A stretch of 64,000 bases of DNA, from the NCBI GenBank assembly GCA_001414485.1, contig LLEY01000149.1, forward strand, positions 1 to 64,000, given 5' to 3'. Of this stretch, positions 1 through 9,634 are shown in pieces. The translations under genes were made by a program, and so were the position numbers. The DNA comes from Calycina herbarum. Taxonomy: Eukaryota > Ascomycota > Leotiomycetes > Helotiales > Pezizellaceae. Numbering within the stretch: position 1 is the stretch's first letter; each line of letters starts with the position of its first letter. The notes under the pieces were generated by a model that saw only the letters and a list, made by a program, of their open reading frames with translations, searched no databases and had not been told where the DNA came from.

Positions 1-197
1 AAATTGTCTGTTTTTATCCTATAAAGTTTATAGAGTACAAGGGGAGATATAAGCCTCTTCTTTCCTGTTCTTATAAATAGTATATCATATGTTGTTGTTA
101 ATTAATAGGTAAAAGAGTGCCTAAAAAGGGGGAAAATCTCAAAAAGCTCGGTTTACAAAAAAAGTGGGCAAATTCAAGCTTAACTCGCAACTCACTG
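1..197 (+). mobile_element. Right end of a short inverted-repeat DNA element, cut by the window start
   Basis: This stretch is nearly identical to 29383-29577, the right end of the element at 27828-29577. It ends in the same terminal repeat (about 57 bp, reading inward from CAGTGAGTTGCGAGTTAAGC on the other strand) and is followed by a TA at 198-199, as expected for TA-target elements. Only the last 197 bases lie inside the window. No coding sequence is visible. It is a second copy of the same family, so the family is repeated in this genome. Confidence 0.85.
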
Positions 198-715
198 TAC
201 TCTTAGTTTCCTTCAAAGGAATCGGAGCATGTCAAATGATTTCATCAATTTCGAAAATAGTGATGGGAGGGTTTTATAGTTGGGTAACTTATTTGGCCGT
301 TTCCGAGCCCCTTCTTAGTCAGTTTCACAAAGGATTCCTTTGAGGTGATAATTCGAAGTGATTATACCCTTGACATATAAATTCCTGAATTGCACTTCAC
401 TATTGCTACTTGAACTCCCACCTCCTGTGGCTCTCACGCACACAATGTCTTTGAGGTGCCGTTCACCACTTGAAAGCCAACCCATTGTCACCGCGAATAA
501 CACCCAACAAAGAGATTTCGCTTATTCGCTCCCTGTTTCTCATGTGAATCAACCCCTGAACAACTGAATGACAACCACCACCACACTATAAAGAGGCGAT
601 TCACAAGTTACTCAAACCCCAGTTTACATATCCCCAAGTCTTTTCACGCCTTCTCAAATATTCAGCAACACGTGTCTCGAAGTTTGTATTTAACATCTAA
701 ACCATTTCCAACAAG

Positions 716-982
716 ATGACACAGCCAAGCAAAAACACATACCCAAAATATACCCTCGCTTTTATACAGGGCAATACGACTCCTACTGAATCAAAAACTC
801 AAATGGAGTTGACCCCAAAAGAACACGAAGCCGAAGCATACTACGCGGAGGAACGGGAGGAAAGTGCCAAGCGAGAGCTGGAAACCCCCACTTCTATACA
901 AGAACGAGTCGTTTCGTTTATCACGACCCCGTTCGCTGCTGTGAAGTGGGAGAAGGAGAAGGGGAGTGGGCGTGCTGTTTAA
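716..982 (+). CDS. Hypothetical small acidic protein (88 aa)
   Basis: A single-exon frame starts at an ATG in the context aacaagATGA. The product is 88 aa: a polar N-terminus, then a highly charged Glu/Lys/Arg segment (about residues 37-60, likely helical), then a short hydrophobic patch (residues about 66-76) and a basic tail. No signal peptide, membrane segment or known motif is seen and I do not recognise the family. It lies between the transposon end and the zinc-ribbon microprotein at 1442, on the same strand. A minus-strand frame overlaps it but looks like a shadow. It could be a species-restricted protein or a non-coding transcript. Confidence 0.4.
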   Translation: MTQPSKNTYPKYTLAFIQGNTTPTESKTQMELTPKEHEAEAYYAEEREESAKRELETPTSIQERVVSFITTPFAAVKWEKEKGSGRAV

Positions 983-1441
983 GAGCAAGTGAGCTGAGCT
1001 GTGGTCAGACCCGCTTCCATGTTCTGCTTCTATTTCTACAATATTGTAAGCTATTATAATATTTCTGGTTTCTAACCACCAAAATAAACAAATGCTTCTT
1101 CCATAGCAACCGAGGAGATGTGAACCTGTAACCGGGTGGCGTATTGACATCGTAAACAAAAGTAGTTGCCTCATGCTACCCACACGGTCAACAAGTATCA
1201 TATACCACTTGAAAGAAATTATGGCGTTTGAACAAATAGAAAAACATATAAATAATTACAACAAGGTTAGCATGATGCTAAACAGTCGAGAAGAGAAAAT
1301 CATAACTATACCTCAAGGTCCCACATTGATCCATTTCTTCTTCTTCATCGTCCGAGATATCAAGTAATCCACATTGCGGTCATACTCAAGCTACTGTACA
1401 ACATCCACACAAGTCGTATCGCTTATCACTTATCCGTCACC

Positions 1442-1711
1442 ATGTCTTCCTTCGCCAAGGTCACCACTAAGGTTACAGGTCTAGCACGAAAAGCCCGAGA
1501 CAAGCTAGAGGCTGTACAGGCTCAAGCTGAGGGAAAGCACAGAGCAAATTGTCCCAAGTGTGGCCTCGTTTGGGTTCAAATGTGCAGTTGTCCAAACTGT
1601 GGTAAGTGGACTGACCCCCCAAGCACCTACCAATCCCAGGCTACTCCGTTCAGCGGTCGTCAGACAAGTCTGGAGGGTGATGAAGAATGGGTAAACGTTG
1701 AGAAAAAATAA
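1442..1711 (+). CDS. Zinc-ribbon microprotein A (89 aa)
   Basis: Single exon, ATG in good context (cgtcaccATGTC). Residues 1-34 form a basic, helix-prone N-terminus with LARKARDKLEAVQAQ. Residues 37-55 hold a compact cysteine cluster, CPKCGLVWVQMCSCPNCG, which looks like a zinc ribbon with two C-x2-C knuckles and one extra Cys. The tail is Ser/Thr/Glu-rich. The protein at 4295-4549 has the same plan (LAQRARNRFRAL, then CPIC and CPTC knuckles), and the two genes also resemble each other for about 100 bases upstream of the ATG, so they are paralogs. Function is unknown; nucleic-acid or protein binding is only a guess. No signal peptide. A perfect hairpin overlaps the stop codon. Confidence 0.6.
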   Translation: MSSFAKVTTKVTGLARKARDKLEAVQAQAEGKHRANCPKCGLVWVQMCSCPNCGKWTDPPSTYQSQATPFSGRQTSLEGDEEWVNVEKK

Positions 1712-1737
1712 GTCTTCTCTCAAGATAGAGAAGACTT
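1710..1737 (+). repeat. Perfect 11-bp hairpin at the stop codon
   Basis: AAGTCTTCTCT (1710-1720) and AGAGAAGACTT (1727-1737) are perfect inverted repeats with a 6-base loop. They begin at the stop codon (1709-1711) of the zinc-ribbon gene. In RNA this would be a stable 3'-UTR stem-loop. A role in 3'-end formation or mRNA stability is inference. Confidence 0.6.
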
Positions 1738-1975
1738 GATTAGCATCAACCCCCGAGGACTAGCCCTCTAGGTACTCATAAGAATAAATTCAATACATGT
1801 TTAAATATCCGAATTAGTCCCAAGAACAACGCAGTGATAGTATCAAATAAAATGCGGTAAATGAAAAGGAATTAGTTGAGTAAGAATGTTTTCATTATCA
1901 ATTATACAAAGTGACACGATATTTTATACCCACCATTGCCTACGATATGAGAAGGTAGCCTGCCGAGTATATATA

Positions 1976-3836
1976 ACGTGGTTCATCAGTACCCTGCGCA
2001 TATCAGTACCCTGCGCACTTTTCCCCCACCAACTACACTCTAACTTTAACACGCGTTTTCTCAACCACCCTAAATGGAAATTCAAACGTAAGAAGCACGA
2101 ATCATCTTAGCTATCGAGGCTATCTATATAGCTAAAAAGCTAAGTCGTTGGTCTACTGCGAAAATCTATAATGTTCTCGAATCTACGCTCCGACTTCGAA
2201 TAAACGGTTATACTACTCTTTACGAACGTCTACTACTAAACCTTAAATTAAACAACCTAGAGGAGGAGGTAATTATTTGATATATACTTGATCTAGATAT
2301 AAGAGGATTTGCGCCCTAGCTAGCTAGTATAGAAGATATAGCGAATTATATCCTCGAATCGTAGGGGGGAAGACGTGTTAGCAAGCTCTAGGTATCTCGA
2401 TTCGTATAACGTCGACTAGAATTAAAGACGCGTTTTAATCGTGTTTACGACTTTCAAAGAGCCTTATACAAAGATCCAGAGCTTATTAGCGCGTGGTTTC
2501 AACTTATGGAGAATATAAGGGTAAAATATAGTGTTTTAGATTGCGACTTCTATAACTTCGATGAGACAGGCTTTATAATAGGTATTATAAGCCCAGCTAT
2601 GGTTGTTACACGCGCCGATCGACGTGGCAGAGGCAAGGCAGTTTAGCTAGGCAATCGAGAATAGGCTATAGCAATTGCTTATATAAATGGCGAGGGTTAG
2701 GACGTGCCTCTATTTTTAGTAGTTTAAGGGAAGAATCATCTTATAAATTAGTATACTAAGGGCGGCCTCCTACACGACTGGGTTATTAAACCTATAAATA
2801 ATAGATAGACAAATAATGAGACAGGTCTAGAATGGCTTTAGTACTTCGATAAGTATACTGCTGCTTATATAAGGGGTCTATATCGAATGCTGGTATTAGA
2901 TAGGTATAAGAGTTATGAATCAGCCGAATTCTAAGAGTATTATAAGGCTTATAATATTATAACTCTTTGCCTACCTCCTCACTCTTCTCATCTTACCTAG
3001 CTACTCGACGTTAGGTGTTTTAGTATATTAAAACGGGCATATAGTTGCTAAATTAAGACTTTTATTAAAGCTTATATTAACTATATTACTAAGGTCGAGT
3101 TCTTTCTCGCCTTTAAAACAGCGTATTTGGAATTAATAATAGCCTAAAACGCCTAGGCTAGATTCTACAGAGCTGGCTTAGTGCCTTTTAATCCCTTAGC
3201 TGTGATATTAAAGCTTGATGTCTGATTACGAACTCCTATACCTACTAGCCCCTCTTCTGTAGACGCTGACCCTTAGGTCTTACAGACCCCTTATAACTAA
3301 ACTAATACTCTTTCGCAAACAACTTTAGTTAAGAATCGTATTATACGTTATTAAGGAAGCTCGCTAACGCCTATTTTTTAAACAGTTGCTACGTTAGTAA
3401 AGGGTATAGAGCGGTTAGTATATAAAGTGACCCTTTTGTCGGTAGAGGTCTGTACCCTTCGAGCAGCAAATGAAGCCCTTAGTAAGCGTCGCAGGGCTAA
3501 AAAGACTCGGGTCCGTTAAGGAGGTGTACTTACTATAGAGGATACGTAGGACGTATTAGCTCAAAGGGAGGCAGAGGAACAGGCTCGACGCGATAGGCGT
3601 TCTAAGGGAGGGAGGTAAAATGAGGGGCAACCCTCTAGGCGACGGTATAGCACTTATAGAAAGACTGGTCATAATATACGAACTTGTCAAGAGGCTATAG
3701 ATATATCTAGTTCATTAAATTCTGAGTAGTTTTAGTTAATTTAATATGTTGTAGTTGTTTAATCATATTCTAAAGTAATAAGGTAGGGGAAAAGTGCGTA
3801 GGGTACTGATATACGCAGGGTACTGATGAACCACGT
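1976..3836 (+). mobile_element. Fot/pogo-class DNA transposon, decayed (copy 1)
   Basis: A 1861-bp element flanked by TA on both sides (1974-1975 and 3837-3838). The inverted ends of about 50 bp begin ACGTGGTTCATCAGTACCC and hold two direct copies of ATCAGTACCCTGCGCA before ACTTTTCC. One transposase frame fills the inside but carries many stops. A related element lies at 48441-50300 and shares the same organisation and much of the coding sequence. The insertion separates the two paralogous zinc-ribbon microprotein genes. Confidence 0.9.
2074..3762 (+). pseudogene. Fot/pogo transposase with helix-turn-helix and DDE domains, RIP-decayed
   Basis: Read in one frame from the ATG at 2074 to the TAA at 3760-3762 this gives a full-length pogo-type transposase interrupted by many in-frame stops and no net frameshift. 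The N-terminus resembles the HTH/CENP-B DNA-binding region. The catalytic region is readable: YNFDETGF for the first Asp, LVLDRYKSY for the second, LLDVRCFSILK for the third. Near the C-terminus STYRKTGHNIRTC looks like a degraded zinc knuckle whose first Cys has become Tyr. The stops are nearly all TAG/TAA/TGA where Gln, Trp or Arg is expected, that is C-to-T or G-to-A changes, as RIP would leave. Not functional. Confidence 0.85.
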
Positions 3837-4294
3837 TAACGATAAATAAATTATAGTACATTTACATGATAACTCCAAAAAAAGGTGTTTGAACGTGCAC
3901 TCCAAATGGGTTAAATAACTCCACTTATCTGCAAAAGAGGAATATCGAACGCGAGTACATGTACTATTGATGTAAATGCCACTGTTTTCAAATACTTTGC
4001 GCGTTGAAAGTCATCTCTCCCATCGTAGGAGTACAGGTGCAAACTATTCCTTTGTCCGGAAGATATAAACAAATAGAACACTGATTTAACTAGTGGTTAA
4101 TCGAATATTAAGACAGATATAACAAAATTAACATCATACTAGACAGCTACAATACAACAACATAAGTGCACCTTGCAACTTCCCCTCATTTTCTTTTCTT
4201 CACTATCCGTGATATGGAGTAGCCCGCTTTGCTCAAATCTTCCGTCTAAGCTACACCATCCACGCATACAAGTCGTTTATACACGTTCATCATC

Positions 4295-4549
4295 ATGCTA
4301 TCCTTCAGCTTCGTTGCGAAGATTGATTGGAAGCTAAGAACATTAGCCCAAAGGGCAAGAAACAGGTTTAGAGCTCTGACTGAAGCAAGGGAGTGTGTAC
4401 GCTGCCCAATCTGCGAAAAACCCGTCTGGGTTGGCAGCGACAGGAAATGCCCAACATGTGGTTCGCACTGTACGACCTTAGGCCCGCCCTTAACCCAACG
4501 CCGTAGCCGCAGTGAGAGCTTCAAGCTTGCCCGTAAACGCACGAAGTAA
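4295..4549 (+). CDS. Zinc-ribbon microprotein B (84 aa), paralog of A
   Basis: Single exon, ATG after catcatc. A helical basic N-terminus (LRTLAQRARNRFRAL) is followed by CPICEKPVWVGSDRKCPTCG, two C-x2-C knuckles 13 residues apart, and a tail rich in Arg and Ser. The plan matches the product of 1442-1711, and the upstream sequences of the two genes share many blocks (for example atccacgcatacaagtcgt here against atccacacaagtcgt there). The copies are clearly diverged. A RIP-decayed transposon lies between them. Function unknown; no secretion signal. A minus-strand frame over the same bases is a shadow. Confidence 0.6.
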   Translation: MLSFSFVAKIDWKLRTLAQRARNRFRALTEARECVRCPICEKPVWVGSDRKCPTCGSHCTTLGPPLTQRRSRSESFKLARKRTK

Positions 4550-5066
4550 AGTCTCTCAGCTCAAAGAATCGACACTGATTCGGTAGACAAGTCAAAAGTT
4601 GAAAAGAGAATGGGAAGTCGCCAGAAGCTGAGAGTCCACGATAAAGACAGAGAAGCTTGAGAAGTGGTAAACCCCCTCCCCCCAAAATAAAATACAACCA
4701 GAGTATACGTAGAATGTCTGAAACAGTCCTTGGAAGACGGTGAAAATTAAATCAATTGACCGCGATGTGCAAATAACAATTGAAGGCAATTCGGTAGCAG
4801 GTTTCATCTGTTTGAGACAAAGACATACCCACTATGTTTGTTTATATCGCGTGTGATAATGTAAACCCTTTGTCCTTGGAGACACTCCCACACGCCTCGA
4901 CCCGAAAACAACAAAATTGTTTCAGTACAAGGAGATTTGGAAATTCTCGTTTTTATTTGGCACAACACCTCTTAAACCCCATTCTTTTCAAAGTCTACCA
5001 AACCTCAAAAAATTATATCCGCGCAACTCACCATCATACAATTTACCAAATCATCACAACTCCACA

Positions 5067-5426
5067 ATGGCCAAAACCACCACTTCCAACACACCAGCAG
5101 TCTCAACAGAAATCTGGAAACTAGCGCACCAAACCCTCCAAAAGTGCGCAAATCACCCAGAAGAAGTTGAGAAAGTCAACATTCTCTCATCGTACCTCGA
5201 GGATGCCAAAGAAATCTTAACTCAAGCTTTCAACGCTGGGGAAATGGATGAAGAAACTCTGAACTTTATGATTCAATCTGAGGCGGAGTGGGTGGCAATG
5301 CAATGGGACACTTTGCTAGTAAAAGCAGAGATCAGGGAACTTGTTGAGAGAATTGAGATGTTGGAAAAATTGGAGCAGTCCGGAGAGGAAGCTGGAAGTA
5401 ATAAGGAGGCAATTGAGAGGAGTTAA
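5067..5426 (+). CDS. Hypothetical helical acidic protein (119 aa)
   Basis: The frame is open from further upstream, but the first good start is the ATG at 5067 in the context ccacaATGG, preceded by an A/C-rich leader. The 119-aa product has a short Thr/Ser-rich N-terminus and then mostly amphipathic helix with many Glu, Lys and Leu. The segment around residues 85-110 (IRELVERIEMLEKLE) has coiled-coil spacing. No cysteine pairs, signal peptide or membrane segment. I do not recognise the family. Confidence 0.5.
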   Translation: MAKTTTSNTPAVSTEIWKLAHQTLQKCANHPEEVEKVNILSSYLEDAKEILTQAFNAGEMDEETLNFMIQSEAEWVAMQWDTLLVKAEIRELVERIEMLEKLEQSGEEAGSNKEAIERS

Positions 5427-6488
5427 GGGTTGAAAACAATAGAAACACGAGAACACCGCATTTCCTCTTCTTCCTCGATCTAATGAAATATAACATCAAT
5501 CTTGACGTTTATGAGCTAGAACCGGAAGAGAAAAACCGGGAGAAAACAAAATTCATATCTACTATGAATAAATAATTACAGGCTAATATCGCATCGTGAA
5601 GTTTAAAAACCAAGTCCTTTCAAGGAGTCGATTCGCAAACGTTATTAAGATCAAGGTTGAAGGACCCAGGTCTTATTTTCGATCGTAAGGTTGTGCTTTA
5701 GGATTGATTCGTCACGCATTCCGCATCTTTATCTGGATCAGGCAGGTTGGCCGGGACAAGGGAGGAGGAAGGAGCGACCTCAAGTCCCATTTCTCCACCA
5801 GGTCAAGAGGAACAAACGATGCTTGAAGCTTACCTACCCTGCATTCTCTCGATTTCCTTTAAACACAGGTAGAATCGCAGCTGTACTCTGAAATCTAGAC
5901 AATTTAATTTTTACTTCGTAGGATTGACGCGCATAATTTATTGCAAGTCGCAATAATTTTTGGTAGATAACCGCTCGTTCGTCCTTCTCCGAGCGAAGAG
6001 GGTGTTGCTCAGTGGCTGAAAATTGCAGGGGCTCAAAGGGCTGTCACGTGACAACGCTGAAATGAAGACGAATTGATTGACAAGTCTTCAACAACAAGCT
6101 CAATGGTTCTTCGGGCTCGCATGCTACTGCGAGGTGAAATTACTATCCAGTTATAAAAATTAGCACTGAGTCGTAGAAATAGTTTCAAGTGAGATGTAAT
6201 TTTCCGAGATGTGGCCTGCAGACAACGTTCGCCATCTTTGCTTGGAAGCTTGAAGGTTTGGATTGGCGATATAATAGCGGGAAATGTGTGTTCGCTGATT
6301 CTTAGGCACATCTGAGCCGTTCACTCTGAACTCGGACCCACTTTTTGCAACAAATTCCTTCTTCCCACGAAGTCTTCGCGTCTTTATTCCCACCTGTCAT
6401 TGTTTCTAGCATCAAGTAACAACTGGAGCGGCCAGGATAAGCAAGCAGCAGTAGCAAAACTAGGCATTACACGGACGGAATCAAGAAA
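5427..6488. other. Intergenic region, nothing identified
   Basis: About 1.06 kb with only short overlapping frames on both strands, none with a convincing start, composition or motif. It probably holds the 3' region of the 5067 gene and the promoter of the former gene at 6489. Confidence 0.5.
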
Positions 6489-7481
6489 AATGTCTTCACC
6501 AAAGCAATTCCCAATCTGGAATTGGTGGCTAGAGTGAACCACTCGTAAGCCTCCTCATCGTTACATTCTTGCCTATCAAACTGACTAGATTGAGTTGGCC
6601 ATATTATGGGCAGGATCCCGAAGCATACAAAGCTCATATGAAGAATTACTGGCATTTCATGGTCGAGGGCTACAAATCCCCATTCGGTTATACCAGAGAG
6701 TCTGGTTGCACAAATGCCGTGGTTGGAAGACTGTTGGAGATTGGATGATGAGCGCCGTACTGTCATTGATAGGAGACAACAGCTTTGAACAGCGGACTGA
6801 GAACGTGGCGAAAACTCTGCGGAAAGGAATCAACTCCGGCAAAGTTACAGGACTCAATGGATGGAGGGGTGAAGCGTTCCCATTTCTTACTGTTGCGCGA
6901 GCACGTTCTAGACAATGGATGGCTCTGGTGCGGATATCTTTGACTTCCCTGGAGGAGGAGTTGATATGATCGAATACTTCACCACCAAAGAAGGACCAAG
7001 ATATTGGGTCCCAAGACGTGCATTGATGAAGTTTAATTATCCTGGTATGCTCGATAACACGGTTGGCGGTAGTCTTAGAAGTGGGGAAGATCCAGTGGAT
7101 TGCATCATTCGCGAAGCAGAAGAAGAGGCGTTTCTGCCACGAGAGTTTACAAGACAACATATCAATTCATGCGGAGTTCTTTCATTTCAGGTGTATGATG
7201 GCAACCCAGGATTCCAAGCCGAAATCATGTGCCTTTATGAGATTGAGCTCCCAGTGGACATGATACTAAAACCGTACGACGATGAGGTTGGCAGTTTCTC
7301 GGTCACGACACTCGAGGAAGTAAAGGAATCTCTAGCTAAGGGCGAGTTCAAAATGAATTGCGCTATGACATGGATAGCGTACATGATTCACCATGGATAC
7401 ATCACCGCGGAAAATGAGAAAAATCTGGTGGAGATCGAGGCAAGGCTACATCGAAAGTTTGAGTTTTTTGAAGTTCAATGA
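6489..7481 (+). pseudogene. Broken Nudix hydrolase of the DUF4743 / YJR142W type
   Basis: Family-like segments occur in the expected order but in different frames. First NLELVARVNHS, then an apparent intron (gtaagc..ctag, about 6548-6589), then WPYYGQDPEAYKAHMKNYWH and AVVGRLLEIG; next WRLDDERRTVI in a second frame; then SFEQRTENVAKTL..GWRGEAFPF in a third; finally the C-terminal 188 codons (6915-7481), which are open. That last part holds YWVPRRALMKFNYPGMLDNT, the Nudix box GSLRSGEDPVDCIIREAEEE and a good C-terminus ending near EARLHRKFEF. The Nudix box lacks its late Gly (Phe instead). At least three frameshifts and no clean start codon argue for a pseudogene. Intact relatives act on nucleotide-diphosphate-type or thiamine-diphosphate-related substrates. 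Sequencing errors could mimic the damage. It converges with the DHH gene 58 bases downstream. Confidence 0.65.
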
Positions 7482-7539
7482 TTTCTACTTCTTACAATTT
7501 ATTCTTGAAAGCATTTCAAACCCTTTTATTCAGATATCG

Positions 7540-9150
7540 TTACACGGTCTTGGTTTTAAAATACCCATCCAAAGTATTTTTCTGTGCCTCAACTTTTTTC
7601 TTCCCCTTGCCCTCTCCCTCCACTTTATCACCCTTCTCGCCAACTCCCATCAAAGAACACAATTCCTCAAACTCCTTGACCCCCACAATCCCACCCGAAG
7701 CCTCCTTATGACCCCTTGCAAAATTGTCGCCTAATCTCTCTATCAGAGTCCCTCCTTCAAACAAGTCCTCATTACCTTCTCCATCTTCAGGCTCGGCTGA
7801 AGCTCCATTGCCAGATCCAAGTCTTGCAATTTCTTTGAGGGTTTCGATGATATTCACAGGTGGATCTCGATCACGGGCACACCTCGCGATTCGACATGAG
7901 AAATTTACTTTCCCGGGGAGATATCCATGGTTAGCCACTAGAACTATTTCTAGGGCTTTGGATTTTAAATGCGAGGCCTTGTTTCCATTAGCTGACAACT
8001 AACGCCATATTCCCCACCCAGGGCAGAGAGGAGGACACGGAGGAGAAATATACCCAACGAGTAGCAATAACAGGATGAACTTGAGCTGTACTATTAATGT
8101 TCAAAACAGCAATCTTCCCGTCCCGACTGAACTTCGGAGCGACATGAGTCTTCCTCTCTACCTCCTCATTTATTTCCAACCGTGCTTCTTGTAGCCTGCT
8201 ATTAGTCAAGATTTCCTTGGGCTCTTTGGCGTTAAGAAGAGCGGTCCAAGATGTTATTACGTCGTAGGTTCCAGTTCTTCTTGCTAAAATCCACATGCAT
8301 CAGAAAAAAGAATTTGAGGTGGTGGGCTTGAGGGACGAACGAGCGTTGATGTATGAGACACAGTCATTCAACACTTTCTTCGTGTATTTCTTTAAGGTTT
8401 CACTCATATCTGGGAAGGGAGGGAGCCATTTGAGAGTGTTTCCTAGATCTCCATGGGTGCCAATTGTGCAGAGGTATGCACATGAGGAGTTGAGATCTGG
8501 GTGGAGTGGTTTGCAAATTTCGTAAGTTGTTAGGGCTGTAGTTGCTACAGGCAGGCAATGGCATGCTGAGACTACCTGTAATCTTCATCAGCCTCCTGCC
8601 CTCCGTTCCGTTACTCTCATACATACCGTAGCATCCTCAGGAAACTCATCACTAAGATGATGATCAATTACAAGTGCTCTCGTTTCGGGATCATCAATAA
8701 CCGGTGGACCACCACGACTTCCTTGATCCAAAACAATCACGAAACCGGGTTTCTTTTCTAGCATGGCTCTTCTTTCGACTTCCTCGTGGATATTTGAACC
8801 TTTTTGTACGAGATGGACGTCTAAGAGACTTTCGTCAAGACCGAGTTTCGTGAGTGTTCTGTGGATTATGACTCCGGAACTGAGACCATCTGCATCTTTA
8901 TCTGGGACTATCAAAGTTCTCTGGTTTGCTTTCGCGCTATTTGGTATGATTATTTTGAGATCAAGAGACTTTATTGGTGGGAATAGACGTACCAATCTTG
9001 TAAAAACTGCCTTGCCGCGATTATTGCTTTTTCTGGAGCTGGCCATATGGGATCGCCATTTTCATCGCATTTCGGTTGGGAACTGCAATAATCCTCTACC
9101 TTTGCAACTTTTCTGGGAGAAGGGTCGGGGGAAGTGGCTTTCCGCTTCAT
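7540..9150 (-). CDS. DHH-family phosphoesterase, RecJ-like (5 exons, about 456 aa)
   Basis: Proposed exons on the minus strand: 9150-8993, 8936-8627, 8575-8341, 8283-8054, 7977-7540, all joining in frame to 456 aa. Residues 61-74 read LIVPDKDADGLSSG (metal-binding Asp residues), VIVLDQGSRG follows near residue 119, and the signature VIDHH is at 142-146. The C-terminal half has APKFSRDGKIAVLN, QVHPVIATRW and GYLPGKVNFSCRIAR, typical of fungal DHH proteins with a DHHA1-like end. The expected activity is a metal-dependent phosphodiesterase or exonuclease on single-stranded nucleic acid; the substrate is not known from sequence. Intron 3 uses a rare GTTCGT donor but its removal joins SYINA to PRRTGTYDV cleanly, and a TGA would otherwise interrupt. 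The start was chosen at MKRKATSPDPSPRK, a basic, nuclear-signal-like N-terminus. The last acceptor could be one of three nearby AGs. Confidence 0.8.
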
Positions 9151-9634
9151 TCCGTGCTGTTGGTTTTGACGGGGTTTTATTTGGAGGGTGTATCTTTTTT
9201 GAAAGGCTTTGGGAAGAACCGGAATCGTGCGGTTCTGGAACATCACAGCTTTTGATATTGAAGGAAAATCGAGGTGTGTTTTTATTGTTTGTGAGAACAC
9301 CTCTGTAGGCGTTGAGCTGTGGCTGAAGAAGAGAATCATGACGTCGTGGATAACCGAGCAAATGCAATAAGCACCTCTTTTGAAATTTGAGTGGGAGATA
9401 TCCCTTCCGGACTTTAGTAGACAAGACTGCAAGTTTTTATGAACCATTCCAAGATGATCTTCCATTGGAAACATCAACAAGAACTTCGGTCATGTGATAA
9501 ATGGTTTGAGATGGGTCACGTGAGACAAACTTGGGTTCCAGCTGGTGTCCAGGTTTGGATGAAGAGTATTCATAAAGCTTCCCGCACTCTCATAAGTTCT
9601 CTCTTATGTTCGTAAGAATTTGCCGCGAAGATAC

